Assembly (NCBI GenBank): GCA_024516155.1
Contig: JAJJXM010000014.1
Span: forward strand, 310,001 to 374,000
From: Pyronema omphalodes
Taxonomy: Eukaryota > Ascomycota > Pezizomycetes > Pezizales > Pyronemataceae
DNA: 64,000 bases
Reading direction: 5' to 3'
The notes beneath the pieces are model-generated. The model made no database searches. It saw nothing but the letters and a program-made list of their open reading frames with translations, and had not been told where the DNA came from. Shown piece after piece: positions 11,852-24,900 of this stretch. Each line of letters opens with the position of its first letter. Within the stretch, counting starts at the first letter, position 1. The position numbers were made by a program, and so were the translations under genes.

Positions 11852-14800
11852 GAGTTACCGGATTATGGCCTCCATTTGTACTTGTTTTGAAAAGCTCAGT
11901 GAGGTTGAAACGTTTGCAGTTTTACGCACGTTGTGCCTTCAAAAAATTCTAGGTACGTACTGTCAATGGTTTTGGGGTGTTTGCTTTTAATCGCGCTGTG
12001 TGCTTGCGGGTTTGTGATCATCAGTAATTTCGACGGCTACGTGCATCCGTGTTCAACGGACTACGAGTATTTGCTTTTAACCGCTCAATGTGGCGGCATC
12101 AGGGCGTTCGCATTCTTGTGACCATAGTACTCTCAATTGCACTGTGTGTTCGGGATTTAGAGGGCTTCTACAATACCTGAATTGCACTAAACATGATAGT
12201 GGCCCCATCAGTCGGAGAAAAGAAGTAAGACATTAGCCCCATTTGTGATCGTAATAGGAGGCATTCCCGAAAACCGGGTCTCTGTTGTCGTTCCAGGTTG
12301 CTGATCTTCACTACACATAAGGCGCTGTCGGGAGATTTGATGTACCCCAGCGGCGTAGAGAAGACATAAGAGCGTTCAATTGGGAAGCGCCAAAATTCCA
12401 ATAGCGACCAGAATAAACCCGCGCTCGGCAGCTGATAAGGAAGGTGTCATCGCTTTGCGCTTCCAGTCGTCTACACACCCATCGTCTGCGTCTAATCACG
12501 CTGAATGGTAACTGCCCCACACAGGTACTTCAAATCGGAAGTCCAGTTTTTTTTGTTTGAAAGATGTTGATATCCGGTTGGTAATCAAGATGGCCAACTG
12601 GATAGACAGGATTTTATGCGTAGTGAAACATTAACACACGGTTGGTGGTAATTGTTGCAAACCAGTCGTATCCAAGATAAAACTACCCCCCCTTCCAGAG
12701 GCGAGACCTTCGAACCAAACCCTGAGCTATGGGAATGGGCTGAGCCGTGTTGGCTTTATGAGTATCCGCATTGTGGTCACAGTGGTCTGGTGTATGGTAG
12801 CTTGTGAGCGTGAGCGTTTGCTTACGGGAAGTCGTATAGTTATTGTTTGCACTTTTTACAGTGCCATTGGTGGCACCGCATAATATGTGACTTGTATAGC
12901 TTACCGGATCGTTGGAAATAACGGTCAAGCGCGCGTATGGGGGTCGCCTGTCACGGCAAGTATATCATACGTTGCTTCTTTGGGTGGAGTAACCGATATA
13001 TCATTTCCTATTGGTCCATGTTTCGGAATTTTTGTTCTGCCCGAGGATATGATCTTCGTGGTGATTCTCTATTTGCAGTCAACAATAGGTAGATGATCCA
13101 CCGCGTCACCATGTCTGCTTGACGAAGCGGATAAACCGGATACGCACTTGGAAATTTTCGTTGGTGAAACCGCGAGCGCCGTCTACAGACCGTTGGCTAG
13201 GTTGATGGGTTTAATCCCTAGTGAAATTACGCGCGTGGACGTCCTGTGCCGTAAGACTGTCAAAACAATCACCTACATATGGTCAACCGAATAGATAAAG
13301 TTTGGGAAACAGGGTGTGTACAAATGTACACCGCTATGACCGGCGTGTAGTGTTCCATACTTTCCAACTAGAACTTACCTGAGTGGACACAACATGAAGG
13401 CAGAAATTGTTATATAAACGCCTGACGATTGCCGCGAAAGACGCCACTTCTCCTCAATTAACCAAGGGGAGAGGACATTTTTGACTCGGCCTGAAACATG
13501 AATGTGCATCAAGTTTAAAGCCGCAAAAACAATGTCTAGAACAGAGGTGGTGGTTTGCTGTCCAAGTTGGAGGGAAGACTCCTGACCAGCAGTTTTCCAA
13601 ATATGCGGCTACTGGGCAGTCTCATCAAAAGTCTTTCCATCTGCAATATATGATTTGTTCGTTCTGCAGTGTATGATTTGCTCTTTCTGCAATATATCAT
13701 TTGCTCGTTCTGGATCATATGATTTGATATCCAGGCGTATTCGCTTTTGCGGTTTCTGCTGCACCTGGTTCGCAATTATAAGTAATGGAATCCTTCGTTA
13801 CAGCCAATACGGATTCTAGCGGATGCACTCGCCTCGGATATACAGATCATACACATTAAAATTAATTGATATCATAGGGTTTTGGCTGGTAAGGGTGTGT
13901 TGTCCAATTTTCATCTTCCCCGGTCGTACTGCGACGCAGCGCGTTAGAACCGTTAAACGCTGTCCTTCGCTGCAAGCTGCAGCGTAAGAGAACTGACGTT
14001 GGTTAACGCGTTGTGCGTGATAAGTGCTGTTCGATTAGGTTAAGGTTATGCACGGAGGTTGAATTAGGGAGAGCTAGCCGCTCAATGGTCCGGATAGGAC
14101 ATGTGAAACGAGACTAGACGCGCTTGTTAGCTGGAGATGACTTTCATTGCCAATGGGTCCCACCCCGCCATTTTCGAGTTTTGGAATCACGAATCCCCCC
14201 CCTCCTCCTATGACTTCGCTCCGGACAATGTCAAGATAGACGCCAGCTATCGGAGACACGATAATTAACTGACTCCTGAGCAGAACCTCAGATTCAGTTG
14301 CACCGACGATGCCCGAGAAACTAAATGAACCCTTCACTCTGTGCGCGTGTAGGGTCAAACATCACGAAGATATTTATCGCATCCACGCGTGCTGGTACGG
14401 CACAGTGCATCATTAGATCTACGCATGGTCAGCTTTGCCAGTTCCAACTTCCAAGACTTCGGGAAAGCACTCACAGCTTCTGACATACATTCCTGAATAT
14501 ATCAGTATCCATTTCGGTCTGGTGATCTCCTTCAGATCGATCGATTGGTACCCACACGGTGATGCTGTGCTGGGCTTTATTTCAATAACCCGCTGTGTAA
14601 TATTTCCTAGACAAATCTTAGCCAACATGTTGTCGTTGATAAACATAAAACTCGCCGACTTTCCACAACTTTTGGGGCAAGGCGTTAATAAAAAGGACAG
14701 AGAACTCCAAAGGATCCTGCCGAGAACTAGAACGATAAACTTCGACAGACCGCTTACTTGAGGAGTTGAAACAAAGAGCACAGCCCATGTAGGACTACGT

Positions 14801-17160
14801 TTGTCGCACTGCTGCACTATGCTACAGGATATATGCAAGATGTTCGAACCGCTTTGACGAGTATCTAGGCAGCATGCTCCAAGACAACACAGTATGGTAA
14901 ATGGAAAGAAGCCTATGAAAAACGGCTGACTCAATGTAGCGAAGGGTTGCCTTGCTGACCAATTCCATCCTTCATTTAGAAGATATTAGGTAAAGGAATG
15001 TTACAGCACATCTCTATACTTCAGCAAAGCAGTTGGCATTCCGGTCATATTTTCCTCAGCGCTGTAGGGCGGCTCTTCTCATCACAGCTTATCACACGGA
15101 ATGCGCGGCAAAATTCCTCTCAATTGTGCAGAATCACTATGAATAGCTCTTTCTGCAGATAAATTTCTGGTGCATGAGACAGGGCCTTCTAAATTCAAAT
15201 TACAGCAACATGAGCATATAGCGATGACATGCAACACCTTTCCTCAAGTCTTCGCGACGAAAAATTCGCACCAATTGCATTAAAGCTTCATGAATCAACT
15301 ATACGATTTAATCACTTACCCTTGGCGTATGTCGCTGAAGAGTGCGTTAAAATTATCTTCTAAAAATTTCGACATCTGAAACTCAAAATGGTGTACATCA
15401 TGCATTCCGAGACAGAATCTGGACTCTTTGAAGAAGAATAATCCGACACATCATCAACTTGCCGATATTTGTTATTTCTAAGCGACTTACAGGCCTGGAA
15501 TAGCCTGCTTACGAATGGGTCAGATTTTCTTTTCGCAAAAACCAACACCGCCCTATTAATATTATGATATCACGAGTATGGTGTCTCGGCGGCTAATATG
15601 AGGATCTTCAGTGCGGAGAAGTTAGCTGACGAGTGATGTAGCTCGAACCCAGTGCACAGGCCAAGCTTTCTGGTACCGGGATTTACCTCAGTATAACTAC
15701 ACAAGCTTCTGGGTAAACCAGTGACTTTAACAGAATTTAAGGGCCTGTTCTACGGCCATCTCGAAATATTCCTTGGATTGCAACAACAATGTTTGAAAGT
15801 GTACTCAAGGCACGGCTTCATTTTTGGAAACTAAACATTTGTGAAACATAACCCTGGAATTGTTTCCTTTTCTTGATTTTTTTATTAATGGCTGTTATCC
15901 TATTGCGATAAAAGGTAATATCCAGAACTATGGGGTACCCATTAATAACAATTTGTTGTGGGAATTGTTCGCTTTCTTGTTATATGGTACGATAGGTTTC
16001 CAGCCTGAAAGTATGCCTGGTGTCCAGTCTTGGGTATTTCGGTTTTGAGATGACGTTGGTATGATGTTAACCAGCAGGCCCCGGATTATGATAAAGTCTG
16101 CACTTTAATACAGTACCACGATTCCAGAAGCGATCATTCTATGTACAAAGAACAGCCACCATGTATTCCAAACGGTAGAAGTGCAAATGTTACGTACATG
16201 GATAGCCGCTGTAACTGCGAACTCGTCTATCGCGCATCAATCATTCCAGTGTCATGATAACCTCATGCTTGTTGTGAAAAGATGCCTAGGCATGCAGCAG
16301 ATGTATGTTCTGAATTAGCAACTGGCCCCGTCCGATACTTTCAGGGGAAATGTATCGTGGTTCCAATCATAAAAGGAAGCATGCACGCTTCCTGAAAATT
16401 CGGCAGATATAGCAATCTTTCCATGTGTCTTATCGAGGCTCGAGAGGCTCGTTGAACTGGAAGGACTTTAATAAGAATAATTTTCTGGGGAAACAGAAAA
16501 ATGGTGTCATCTAGAACATAGTTTGATTTGAACCCAACCCAGACCCCTCGCTAAATGCACCCCTTTCAGACACACTAGCCATCACTCGGCCTGTTCTTTC
16601 TGCCTATGTAGAGACATCGCTGCGCAGAGAGGGCTGGGCCAAGCCTAAGGCAATAGCCAAACGAACCAATAAGAGACGAATAGATGCACTTAATCCCCGC
16701 ACTTCTTTGTTTTGCACCTGCATATTTGTCTTGCTAAGCGCCCACCCTTGTTGTATCGTCTGGAAATAGAAATCCTTCATAACCATCCTTGCACATGATA
16801 CCCAATACCCAGAGGATATCGATATCTCCAACAGCTTTCCCAAGACCCCAAAACGTCGTGCTATAGCAGAACAACAGCCATCAACCATGCATATCCAACA
16901 CTTCAATTTTCCCTCAAAATTCCAAGACACCCTCGGATTCAAAATAGGGATATTTCCCGTCCTTCTTAACTGATCCGTGCCCCACTTCCAACAACAATAG
17001 ATAGAGACAACGGGTTTGCTTTTGCTGAAGATTTCTACATACAACCAACGTCAGCGCCAAAGAAACCAGCATATAACAACAAGCACGCCCCCGTGTCCGG
17101 CATCGATCCCACTCGGCCCCCAACTGGACCGGATCACACAACTGCACAAATCCATCCATC
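11772..17160. other. Gene-poor region
   Basis: No open frame here exceeds about 170 codons and none is recognisable. No splice-consistent gene model or tRNA could be found by eye on either strand. The last ~120 bases before 17160 are CA-rich and fit the leader of the membrane-protein gene that starts at 17161. Confidence 0.5.
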
Positions 17161-17772
17161 ATGCACTTCCAAACAGCCCTTTTCGTCGCACTTTTCATCT
17201 TCGTCGCTACGGTTTTTGGTCAGACTATCGAAGATACTGGTTCACCTACTACTACACTTTCTACCCGACGCTCTGGTACCCCGACACAAACTCCTTATGC
17301 ATCCTCAGTAACCGCCGCTGCCGTTCCGTCATCAACTAGGGAGTCTTCTGAATACTTTCCTCCTGGAGTTTCTTACGATGATCCGATGAACCTAGGAAGT
17401 ACGCAACAGAATAATGATGCAAATGGAGGTGGGGCTGGAAAATCAACTGCTTTTATGGGTGGTGGCATTGGGGCTCAAATCGGAATCATTGCGGCGGTTG
17501 TACTTTTGGCTATTGGACTTTTTGTTGGAATTGTTGTCTACTACTTCCATCGGAGGAAGCAATGGGAGAAAGAGGTCAAGAGAAGGTCTCAATTGCCACC
17601 GAATGCAAAGTTGATCATCGATAAAAAGACGGGAGAGGTTAGACTGGCGGACAGAAGTAGCTCGGCTAGCCGAGTTGGTGCGGAGGAGTTGGAGCGAGGT
17701 GGGCTTAAGGTGGGGAAGATTCAGGGGGAGGTCAAGCCTGGGTTCTTCAAGATGTTACTGGGGAAATTTTAG
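17161..17772 (+). CDS. Single-pass (type I) membrane protein, fungal-specific
   Basis: A 203-residue intronless frame. Residues 1-20 form a clean signal peptide (hydrophobic core, cleavage likely after VFG). Residues 21-95 are Ser/Thr/Pro-rich and probably O-glycosylated. A Gly-rich spacer precedes one strong transmembrane helix at about residues 105-128, followed at once by a basic stop-transfer stretch (HRRKQWEKEVKRR). The cytosolic tail of about 70 residues is basic and includes NAKLIIDKKTGEV. The architecture matches the many fungal wall-sensor-like or Ser/Thr-rich membrane proteins, but there is no WSC, CFEM or other named domain, so no function is assigned. The leader upstream of the ATG is CA-rich, as is common in fungi. 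The gene is well isolated from its neighbours. Confidence 0.85.
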   Translation: MHFQTALFVALFIFVATVFGQTIEDTGSPTTTLSTRRSGTPTQTPYASSVTAAAVPSSTRESSEYFPPGVSYDDPMNLGSTQQNNDANGGGAGKSTAFMGGGIGAQIGIIAAVVLLAIGLFVGIVVYYFHRRKQWEKEVKRRSQLPPNAKLIIDKKTGEVRLADRSSSASRVGAEELERGGLKVGKIQGEVKPGFFKMLLGKF

Positions 17773-19589
17773 GGCGGGGTATTGGCGGAGCTAATTACGA
17801 CATTGGTTATGAATTTTTTTCGGATTGTCCATATTTTCATTCGCTTGGAGCCTTTTATGTCTTGATGATCTTTTTGTGATGAATGGGTGTTTAGATTATG
17901 AGTATTTTTTGGTGGGAGATACGATTTAATTCATTGTAAATATAAAATTTCCTTTTTTTCTTCTTCTTTTTGTCAATTGTCTCTTTCTCTTTTTCTCTCT
18001 TTCGATGGACATATCTTCGACACTCGTTTGGCAAGCAAGAAATCTTAAAAGCCGTCGAGCGGTTTTCATCTTCATGATCTGATGAGGCGTAACTTAGTGC
18101 AAAGAAACAGCGCTATGATTTGCAACTAGCGGCATCCAATCCATCACATAGTTGGTTGTAAAATCCCCCGGACTTGCATACGCGCTGTCGGGGACACGGT
18201 AGGGGTTCAACCTAACCGCCATGCGGAAATGTGAGTGAGGGGGGATACGAGCGTATCCTACGCTGGACTGTCGTCGGAGGGATATCGATGTAGTTTGGTG
18301 TGCAACGGGAAATTTCATTGGTTGGAGATGTCCGAAAGATTTTCACCGATGAACTGATGAATTTAAGCTTCTTTCCTATGCAGACTGTCGAACTGGAGCA
18401 AGACAAGCCCCGTGACATCTGGAGGCATCAATGTTCCGGTTCATTGGAACCCAAGCAACCCCGTTAACCGTCGGCTTGCCGGGGCTTGTGTCACGAGAGT
18501 TGGAGATCCCGGATAGTCTATCTTTCGGCGCTTGTTGTACACCCATTCTAAATTGCACCTTTGTTCACAGACTCACGAAGTCTACCGACGGTGAAATTCG
18601 CATAAAATCTCGGACCCGGAGATTGAAAGCTAATTTTTTCAATCTTTTCGCGGATGGCTGTAGTTTAGAAGTTGGGCTTATTGCGCATATAAGCCACAGA
18701 GCATTGTACCGCCACTGTTCGGAATAGATGACCGAGACTTTTTTTGCTTTTATTCGTCACACATCGGTGTGGTAAAGTCCAAAGTCCCGACTAAAACCCG
18801 GCTCGGACACCATCCCGGGGTCGCGGGAGTATGGGACAGACAACCACCGTCGGGCCAGGTGGGATGGATTCATCACACCGGCATCATAAAATCTAAACTT
18901 GAATTTGAATCGCCGAAAGTTTTATTGCCTACCCTCTATAAAAATACACCCCATCCCTACGGTATTAATGGGGGCGAGGTGACCATACTCATTCATCACC
19001 AAATTAAGTTATGCTCCGTCAAAGAGTGATTCGTTAACTGTGGCTGATATTTTGATCCCATATCTGGTTTCACCTCCTTCGGGCTGGGACTTTTTCTATC
19101 GTGATACGCTCAATATCTGCTGGTGTTTCACTATGTGGTGATATAAGATCAGCTCAGTGTCCAGTGAGACCGGCGCTAGGGCATTGTACCGATACATACC
19201 TCTTCATGCCTCGTCTCCAGATGCCTGGGGATGGTTTCTTGGTTTGCAACAAGTCCCAATGATTCATCACTCCATCACAACCCTAACCCAGAAGGACTTC
19301 GCTCCAAGCTCAATTTTCCTTCATTGCGCACGGTCTGCCTTAGGTATATTATTCTGCATAAGCGCTGTATTTTTTATGCTACTGTTTTGTACCTTATTTC
19401 AAAACTTGAATTCGGCCTTGTCACTTGAACTGCCGCATAGTGGGTTTACGCGCTGCATTTTCGGCGTCTGGATACTGAGGCAAACCCCCGTGCATACATT
19501 CCTTGATTGGTATAAGTAAATTTCCAGTACATGATCGTTAAGTTCGTTATACATAATTCATCATACATCATGATTCATTCTCTGACCTC
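17773..19589. other. Intergenic region
   Basis: It starts with T-rich sequence that probably holds the 3' end of the membrane-protein transcript (TTTCTTCTTC tracts near 17955). Short open frames at 18.4-19.5 kb on the plus strand show no recognisable domain or splice pattern. Nothing else is supportable. Confidence 0.5.
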
Positions 19590-19883
19590 TTAAGCATCCA
19601 CTGCCTTTGATCCCTTTCCAGGCTCTGGTCCTCCCTTACCCCCATTTCCTCCACTCTTCTTTCCAGATGCACAGTTACAACCTCCTGGTGGACAACTGCA
19701 GCTTGAACCACACATTCCCTCTTTGCTTCCTTTACTCATTGGTCTGATTTCCTCTCCAGTTCGTACATCGGTCATGATCGGTTCGGTTTCATGATGGTAG
19801 GTAGAGGAGCTCATCGTCGAACCGGAAGCCTTCGAGGAAGAAGAAGAGGAGGCGGTAGTCTTTGAAGTCTTTGAGTTTGGCAT
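19590..19883 (-). CDS. Small protein with a metallothionein-like Cys cluster
   Basis: A 97-residue frame from ATG 19883 (MPNSKTSKTT). The first ~30 residues are a Ser/Thr/Lys-rich low-complexity tract with a poly-Ser run. A middle part has TDVRTGEEIRP. Then comes one compact cysteine cluster at about residues 58-71 (CGSSCSCPPGGCNCASGK), followed by a Gly/Lys-rich tail. Cys pairs in CxC spacing with Gly/Ser between them are typical of fungal copper metallothioneins, but only five cysteines are present and the protein is longer than the classical ~25-residue forms. Metal binding is therefore inference. There is no signal peptide. An in-frame extension upstream lacks an ATG, so the start at 19883 is preferred. 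Confidence 0.65.
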   Translation of the reverse strand: MPNSKTSKTTASSSSSSKASGSTMSSSTYHHETEPIMTDVRTGEEIRPMSKGSKEGMCGSSCSCPPGGCNCASGKKSGGNGGKGGPEPGKGSKAVDA

Positions 19884-21568
19884 GTTTGATATTTGGCGGT
19901 AGCAGGAAAAGATATGTGGATTTTTTACAATTCGCAATAACGGAAAATCCCTCTATTTATCCACCTAGGCTATTCTTGGAACCATGATGAAGAATTTTGT
20001 CACTCGTGCCTGATTAGTTCGGATCCGTCCACCGGTCGCCGTTCGCGTTACCGAAAGTTGTGTTGAAATCCGGATTCCGTGCGCATGGGAATCATCTGAC
20101 TTTTACCGTTCTTTGGATGGGAAACAAAATGACCATCAATAATATGAACCGGGTGCCATCGCCGAATGCTACTCTACGGCGAAGTGCGTTGAAAACGGTA
20201 TCGGCCGTGTTGATCATGTAGATCTGCCGGGTAGAGGCGAGGCCCTATGGCTTTTCTTGGGCTAGGTCGGTCTTATGAGGTGTATTTTGATCTGATGATA
20301 GTCGGTCTGTTACGGTGTCCAATATGATTTGAAGAGAGTACGGCGTCGGCGATCATGATTTCCGCAGGTCATCTTTCTAAGAAAACGGTTGTAATGCACG
20401 GTCAATTTGAAATTGAAAATTAATATGCATATGTACTGTGATAACTACGAAGAGCGCACGTCACCCAAGAATTAACACAGTACAAATTTGTACAGATTCA
20501 TCAACATAATTAAATTAACCACTCTTCATGACAAACATATGTGGGCGAAGTAATTCCTGCGAACGCGAAGAATATATAGCATGACTAGCGCTACGCTTAT
20601 TCATCCCGTTGCAAATCTGCCAAACATTTCAGGTCAAAGGTTTTAGACTGCAAAATATTTTCTGTATCATACTTAGCAATTGATGAATTGCTACGAATTG
20701 ATGAAGTATTTTTTCTGTCACGAAATCAGCGAAATTGTTCGTTATACGCCGAAAACGTTTAGCGCTGTCAAGGTCAAATGTTTGAGGCTCGGCAATGCTT
20801 GGCAGGGCTGCCAATGATACTCTTTCTTATCGTATGTAGCTTCCTCCAACTTTTAAGCGGCCTCTAGCTTTACCTCATCCATTTTCCGAACCTCACGCCG
20901 GCTCATCCAATGCTGACTTACGACAGTTCATTCCTGATGATAGTTGAAGTCAAACTGGTTTCCCTAGACAAAAAAAAAAAAAAAAAAAAACTCGTGACTA
21001 GCACTCACTTTGTCAGTAGACGAAATACGGAGCATGAAATCAGGCCAGTACGTGCCTAAAGCAGTAATTCGTCACTAGTTTCTGTTTCGGGTGGCAACAA
21101 GGCGAAGGAAGAGCCTCCATTTTCAGGGTTGAACAAGAACCTGACTCTGCTCATGAGCATGCGCACGACAAATCACTAATCATCACTCCTGTGAGTCTCG
21201 ACGCTAGTCTATGGCAGTGTGGCTTTCTGCGCAGCCACTCTAGTTCCCGCGTGTTGTCATGCAACCACAAGGTCCAAGGAACTGTACCGGGCCAAGACTG
21301 CACGGAAGAATGTATGTACGAGTAGACGGGGGTCTCATGCGTGTGGTGGGAACATCCGCAAATAAGTGCAGATTTGTGGCGGGCCGCGAGGAGGGTAGTT
21401 ACAGATGGGGTAACACACAGCTCCAACATATGCGCGAGTTCACGCGGATTTCCGGTATATCCGGTGATCTTTTCTAGAGACTTTATCCAACCGAGATATT
21501 TGCTTGATTGAGTAAGGCATTGGACGACTGATAACTCTTTTTGGTCGCAATCGCATGGCAATCGGACT
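19884..21568. other. Intergenic region with a poly-A tract
   Basis: It contains an A21 run at 20970-20990. Short open frames are unrecognisable. A minus-strand frame at 21151-21705 contains Cys-containing stretches (LPCDCDQKEL) and may include a further, shifted part of the secreted-protein relic that lies next to it. Confidence 0.45.
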
Positions 21569-21974
21569 TCATGTAAGATCCAAAACTTCCACAGAGGGAA
21601 GTTGCAGATTTGAGCATTCGAACTTTTGGAGAAAAAACAAACGAAGTGCAGAACGAAGTGCATTCTCGAATCCCTTGATTTGCTTAGATACATGTATATC
21701 AACATAAATCTGCAAGCCTCCCGGTATGAATGTCCTAACCACTCTTAAATTCTCTGGGTTCGGCTCCTCTGGGAGGTGTGTTGACGGGATTCGGATGGGC
21801 CTCGACGTCTTAAACGGTACTGATCTTTCATCTGTCATCTGTTAGCATAGTTTCAAATATGACTGTCCATATGTAGGAATTATGAGAACATACTTGTGCC
21901 TCAGTAGATGTGGCGTTTCCAGTCGAGACCCATAATAAGATGGCTATGAAGGGTAGTTTCGTTATTGCTTCTAT
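21569..21974 (-). pseudogene. Relic of a secreted-protein gene with a lost start codon
   Basis: Read on the minus strand, the codon at 21974-21972 is ATA. It opens a frame that encodes a typical signal peptide (IEAITKLPFIAILLWVSTGNA). After 27 codons a GTATGT donor and a CTAACAG acceptor bound a 55-nt intron (21893-21839). The frame continues in phase for 89 codons (start MTDERSVPFK) and stops at 21569. A TATA-like box and a CA/CT-rich leader lie just upstream. No ATG is available in frame before the signal peptide. ATG to ATA is the kind of G-to-A change expected from RIP or decay. The family is not recognised. It could instead be a chance arrangement or use an unseen upstream exon. Confidence 0.3.
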
Positions 21975-24900
21975 TGTTTGTTTCTTATACGTTTGTGGTG
22001 GTGTGTTTCTGGTGAGGTGATGCTCAGAGAGATACAGAGACTGGTGGTAGAGAAGTACAGCTTATATGTTTTTTTCCCCACCGGTTCTGTAGTACATTTT
22101 TGTGGTAGTTTTGCTGTCCATGCTGATACAGAATAGTACGTAGTTGATTGTGATATCTCACCCACAAAAGCATCACGTAACAGGGATGGATCCAGAAAAT
22201 GATGCATCCACTGTTTTACAATAATAAAGTGCCAAAGTTTGGCTTCCAAAGAGTATAGCCCGGAATGAAGCCATGGCAATCATATTCCTCAAAGGGATCA
22301 TAGTCCACCATTCAGATTGTCTATACAGTTAGTTGTACAACTATGTGTAAGTACAAAGAAATATTAGGCTGTCTGCCTTGGTCTATTTTGCACCCCTCAC
22401 TTCTTACGGTGACGAATGAAAATCCTCAGTTACAAGGCGCCGGTATTGACAAATTCTATATAGGGCCCGGCCGCGAATTTTATGCACGAATTGTCGGGTG
22501 GCTTAATTTGTTCCCTGTGAATCTAGCTTATAATAACTATGGGAAACCACTGGATCCTTGAAAGAGAGCATCGGAGTCATATTGCGGGACACCATCTCGC
22601 CACGAATTCCCCAATATTACATGCAGGCTGTACGCTTGCCAAACTGGCGGTTTTTGAGACCTATAATATGGGACTTATCTATTCGCCGGTCTGAATTTTT
22701 GGCAAGTTCTATAGTGGTTAACGGACTTTGTAAATGAAGAATACCATCCATAGAAGACTGTAAGTGCAGAAATTTACGTCATAACCAGGCCTTCCAACGC
22801 ATCAGATATTCTATGAAATTGTCAGAAGCTGTGGTGACGAAGATGCAGTTTCGTGGCGTCTGCCAACAAATTTTCTAGATGTCATGTTGAAAGATTGACT
22901 CCCGCCTGGCCGATTTGACCGATCAGTGATTACTTCAGGCGGCAACTGAAAATATAGGAACACAGAGACTCTGACAAATCTCACAAACAGGATTTGCAAG
23001 TATTGACTAATGGTAAATCAGTGATAAATACCTTTTGTTTGGAGACCAAAATATAAATTGTGATGTATGTCGATCACAACACACAGGCCGCGAATATTGA
23101 CATTCACACTCTAGGCTGATTACTATAGTCATCCAGTCAATTGGAATCTATAGGCTTATACAAACCTAAACATTACCGGGGTCAGTTCACCAATGCAAGT
23201 ATTTGTACGTGCGTTGATATCTTGGTGTGTCTATATGTCTTGCTTCATTGACCGGAGTTCTTGACCCCTGCCAAATCTTTCTGGGTATATATGATGAGAT
23301 ACCAACACTTCAAAAGTCTCGTAAAAGGGCCGTAATTTTCAGCTGGCTTTTCCCAAGCGGTTTCCTATTTAAGCAAATGCATACTCCGTATGAAAGCGCA
23401 CTGCATCGATATTCCTCCAGATTACCGGTACCATGATATGGCTATACTTTGGTTAGCCTAGCTAGCCTTAGACCCGTCCATTTCCCAACCCGAAGCCATG
23501 CGTGCTTTGCCGGAACTGAGGCTAGCTCATAAAATCACTAGTTCATCCCATAATCGTAAGCGGCGTGTAATGGCAGACACAACGCAATGAGAGCGTATGG
23601 CACCATAATACAGCGGGTATGTATACGCCCGCGGTTGTGACGTAGCAGTAGCGCGCGGTGGGTTCCAATGGCAAGACATACTTTAGCGGCCTGATCGGCG
23701 GGTCAAGTGAAATCTAGTGATGATGCGAGTAAGCGGCATTGCCGATGGCGAATCTACCAACGGTTGTTCCAACCGCAGAAACCTCTGCAGTAATACTTGG
23801 AATTGAATGTCACGCGCCTAAGTAACATATTTTATGTATCTATTTAAGGGCCTTTCAAGACATGTTAATTTAGCGCGGTGGATCGATGGGTTCAGCGGAA
23901 TCGAGTGATGAAACGGGCCACAAGCGGGATTACCAGGCTCCGGCATCGAGATAAGCTTGGATATCATGCGAGTTTTTATGCATAGTGAATGTTTTTTGTA
24001 TACGCCACGTCAAATTAGATATCTCATGTTTTTTTCTTGCAGAGCACCCAGGGGATCCACACGTGCCGCGTTGATGGGCTCCTCGGGCCTGCCGCGCGTG
24101 TGTCAGTTTCAGCTGCGCTTAGACTTCGTGCTTGGGGGCTGTTATTTTCCATTACTCTTTCTGGAAATCATATGCAGAATCGTATGATTATTCTCTTTAG
24201 ACACGTATATACAACCGACACTCTCGACTCGATTGCTAGCTCCCTCATGGAGCTCTCACAGCGACTAACTGTACGTATTTGTTATACCAAATATGCTTTA
24301 TCACTCGATACGTATGGAGCTTGAGAGGTCTAACATGCCAAGAGGCGAAGACAGACAGTTGCCTGAAGAACAGGAAACTAATCCACCGGTTGTATAGAAA
24401 ATCACACCGACGGTCCTGAATAGACCAACCGAGGTAAGAGACCGACTGGGTTCGAGGAACCTTGGGAGGCAAGGAAAAAAAATGTTTATAGCGGTATTAA
24501 TTCCGTACCTGATTATGGTGACTCGTGTTGAAAAACGGACGGCTTAGCAAGTCCACCTTCACCGGCACTTCCCTTGACCCAAGAAACACGGCCCTTGGTC
24601 TCCGTTCCAATGAAAAGAATATTATCCTTACCCGAATATTGCTGAATATAAAATTGTCTAGACTTCACCTCGTCGTGAACTTCGACCAATGATGTGACGT
24701 TTCGTGACTCAAGGAATCTTAATCCTCAATGGGCCCCCACGTCCAGAAAATTCGAACGGGTATTAGGCAGAATACCCACTAAACACTGAAGCCAGCCTTT
24801 GCCGCCACCATTTTCACCGGCGTCTGTCTCTTATTTTATCACTAATAACTCACACAACTAAACCTACCAGGTGATCGTACATGGGCATCAACATCACCTG

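Noticed and set aside
16604..17044. 146-codon minus-strand frame just upstream of the membrane-protein gene
   Set aside because: It overlaps that gene's leader and has no recognisable domain or start context.
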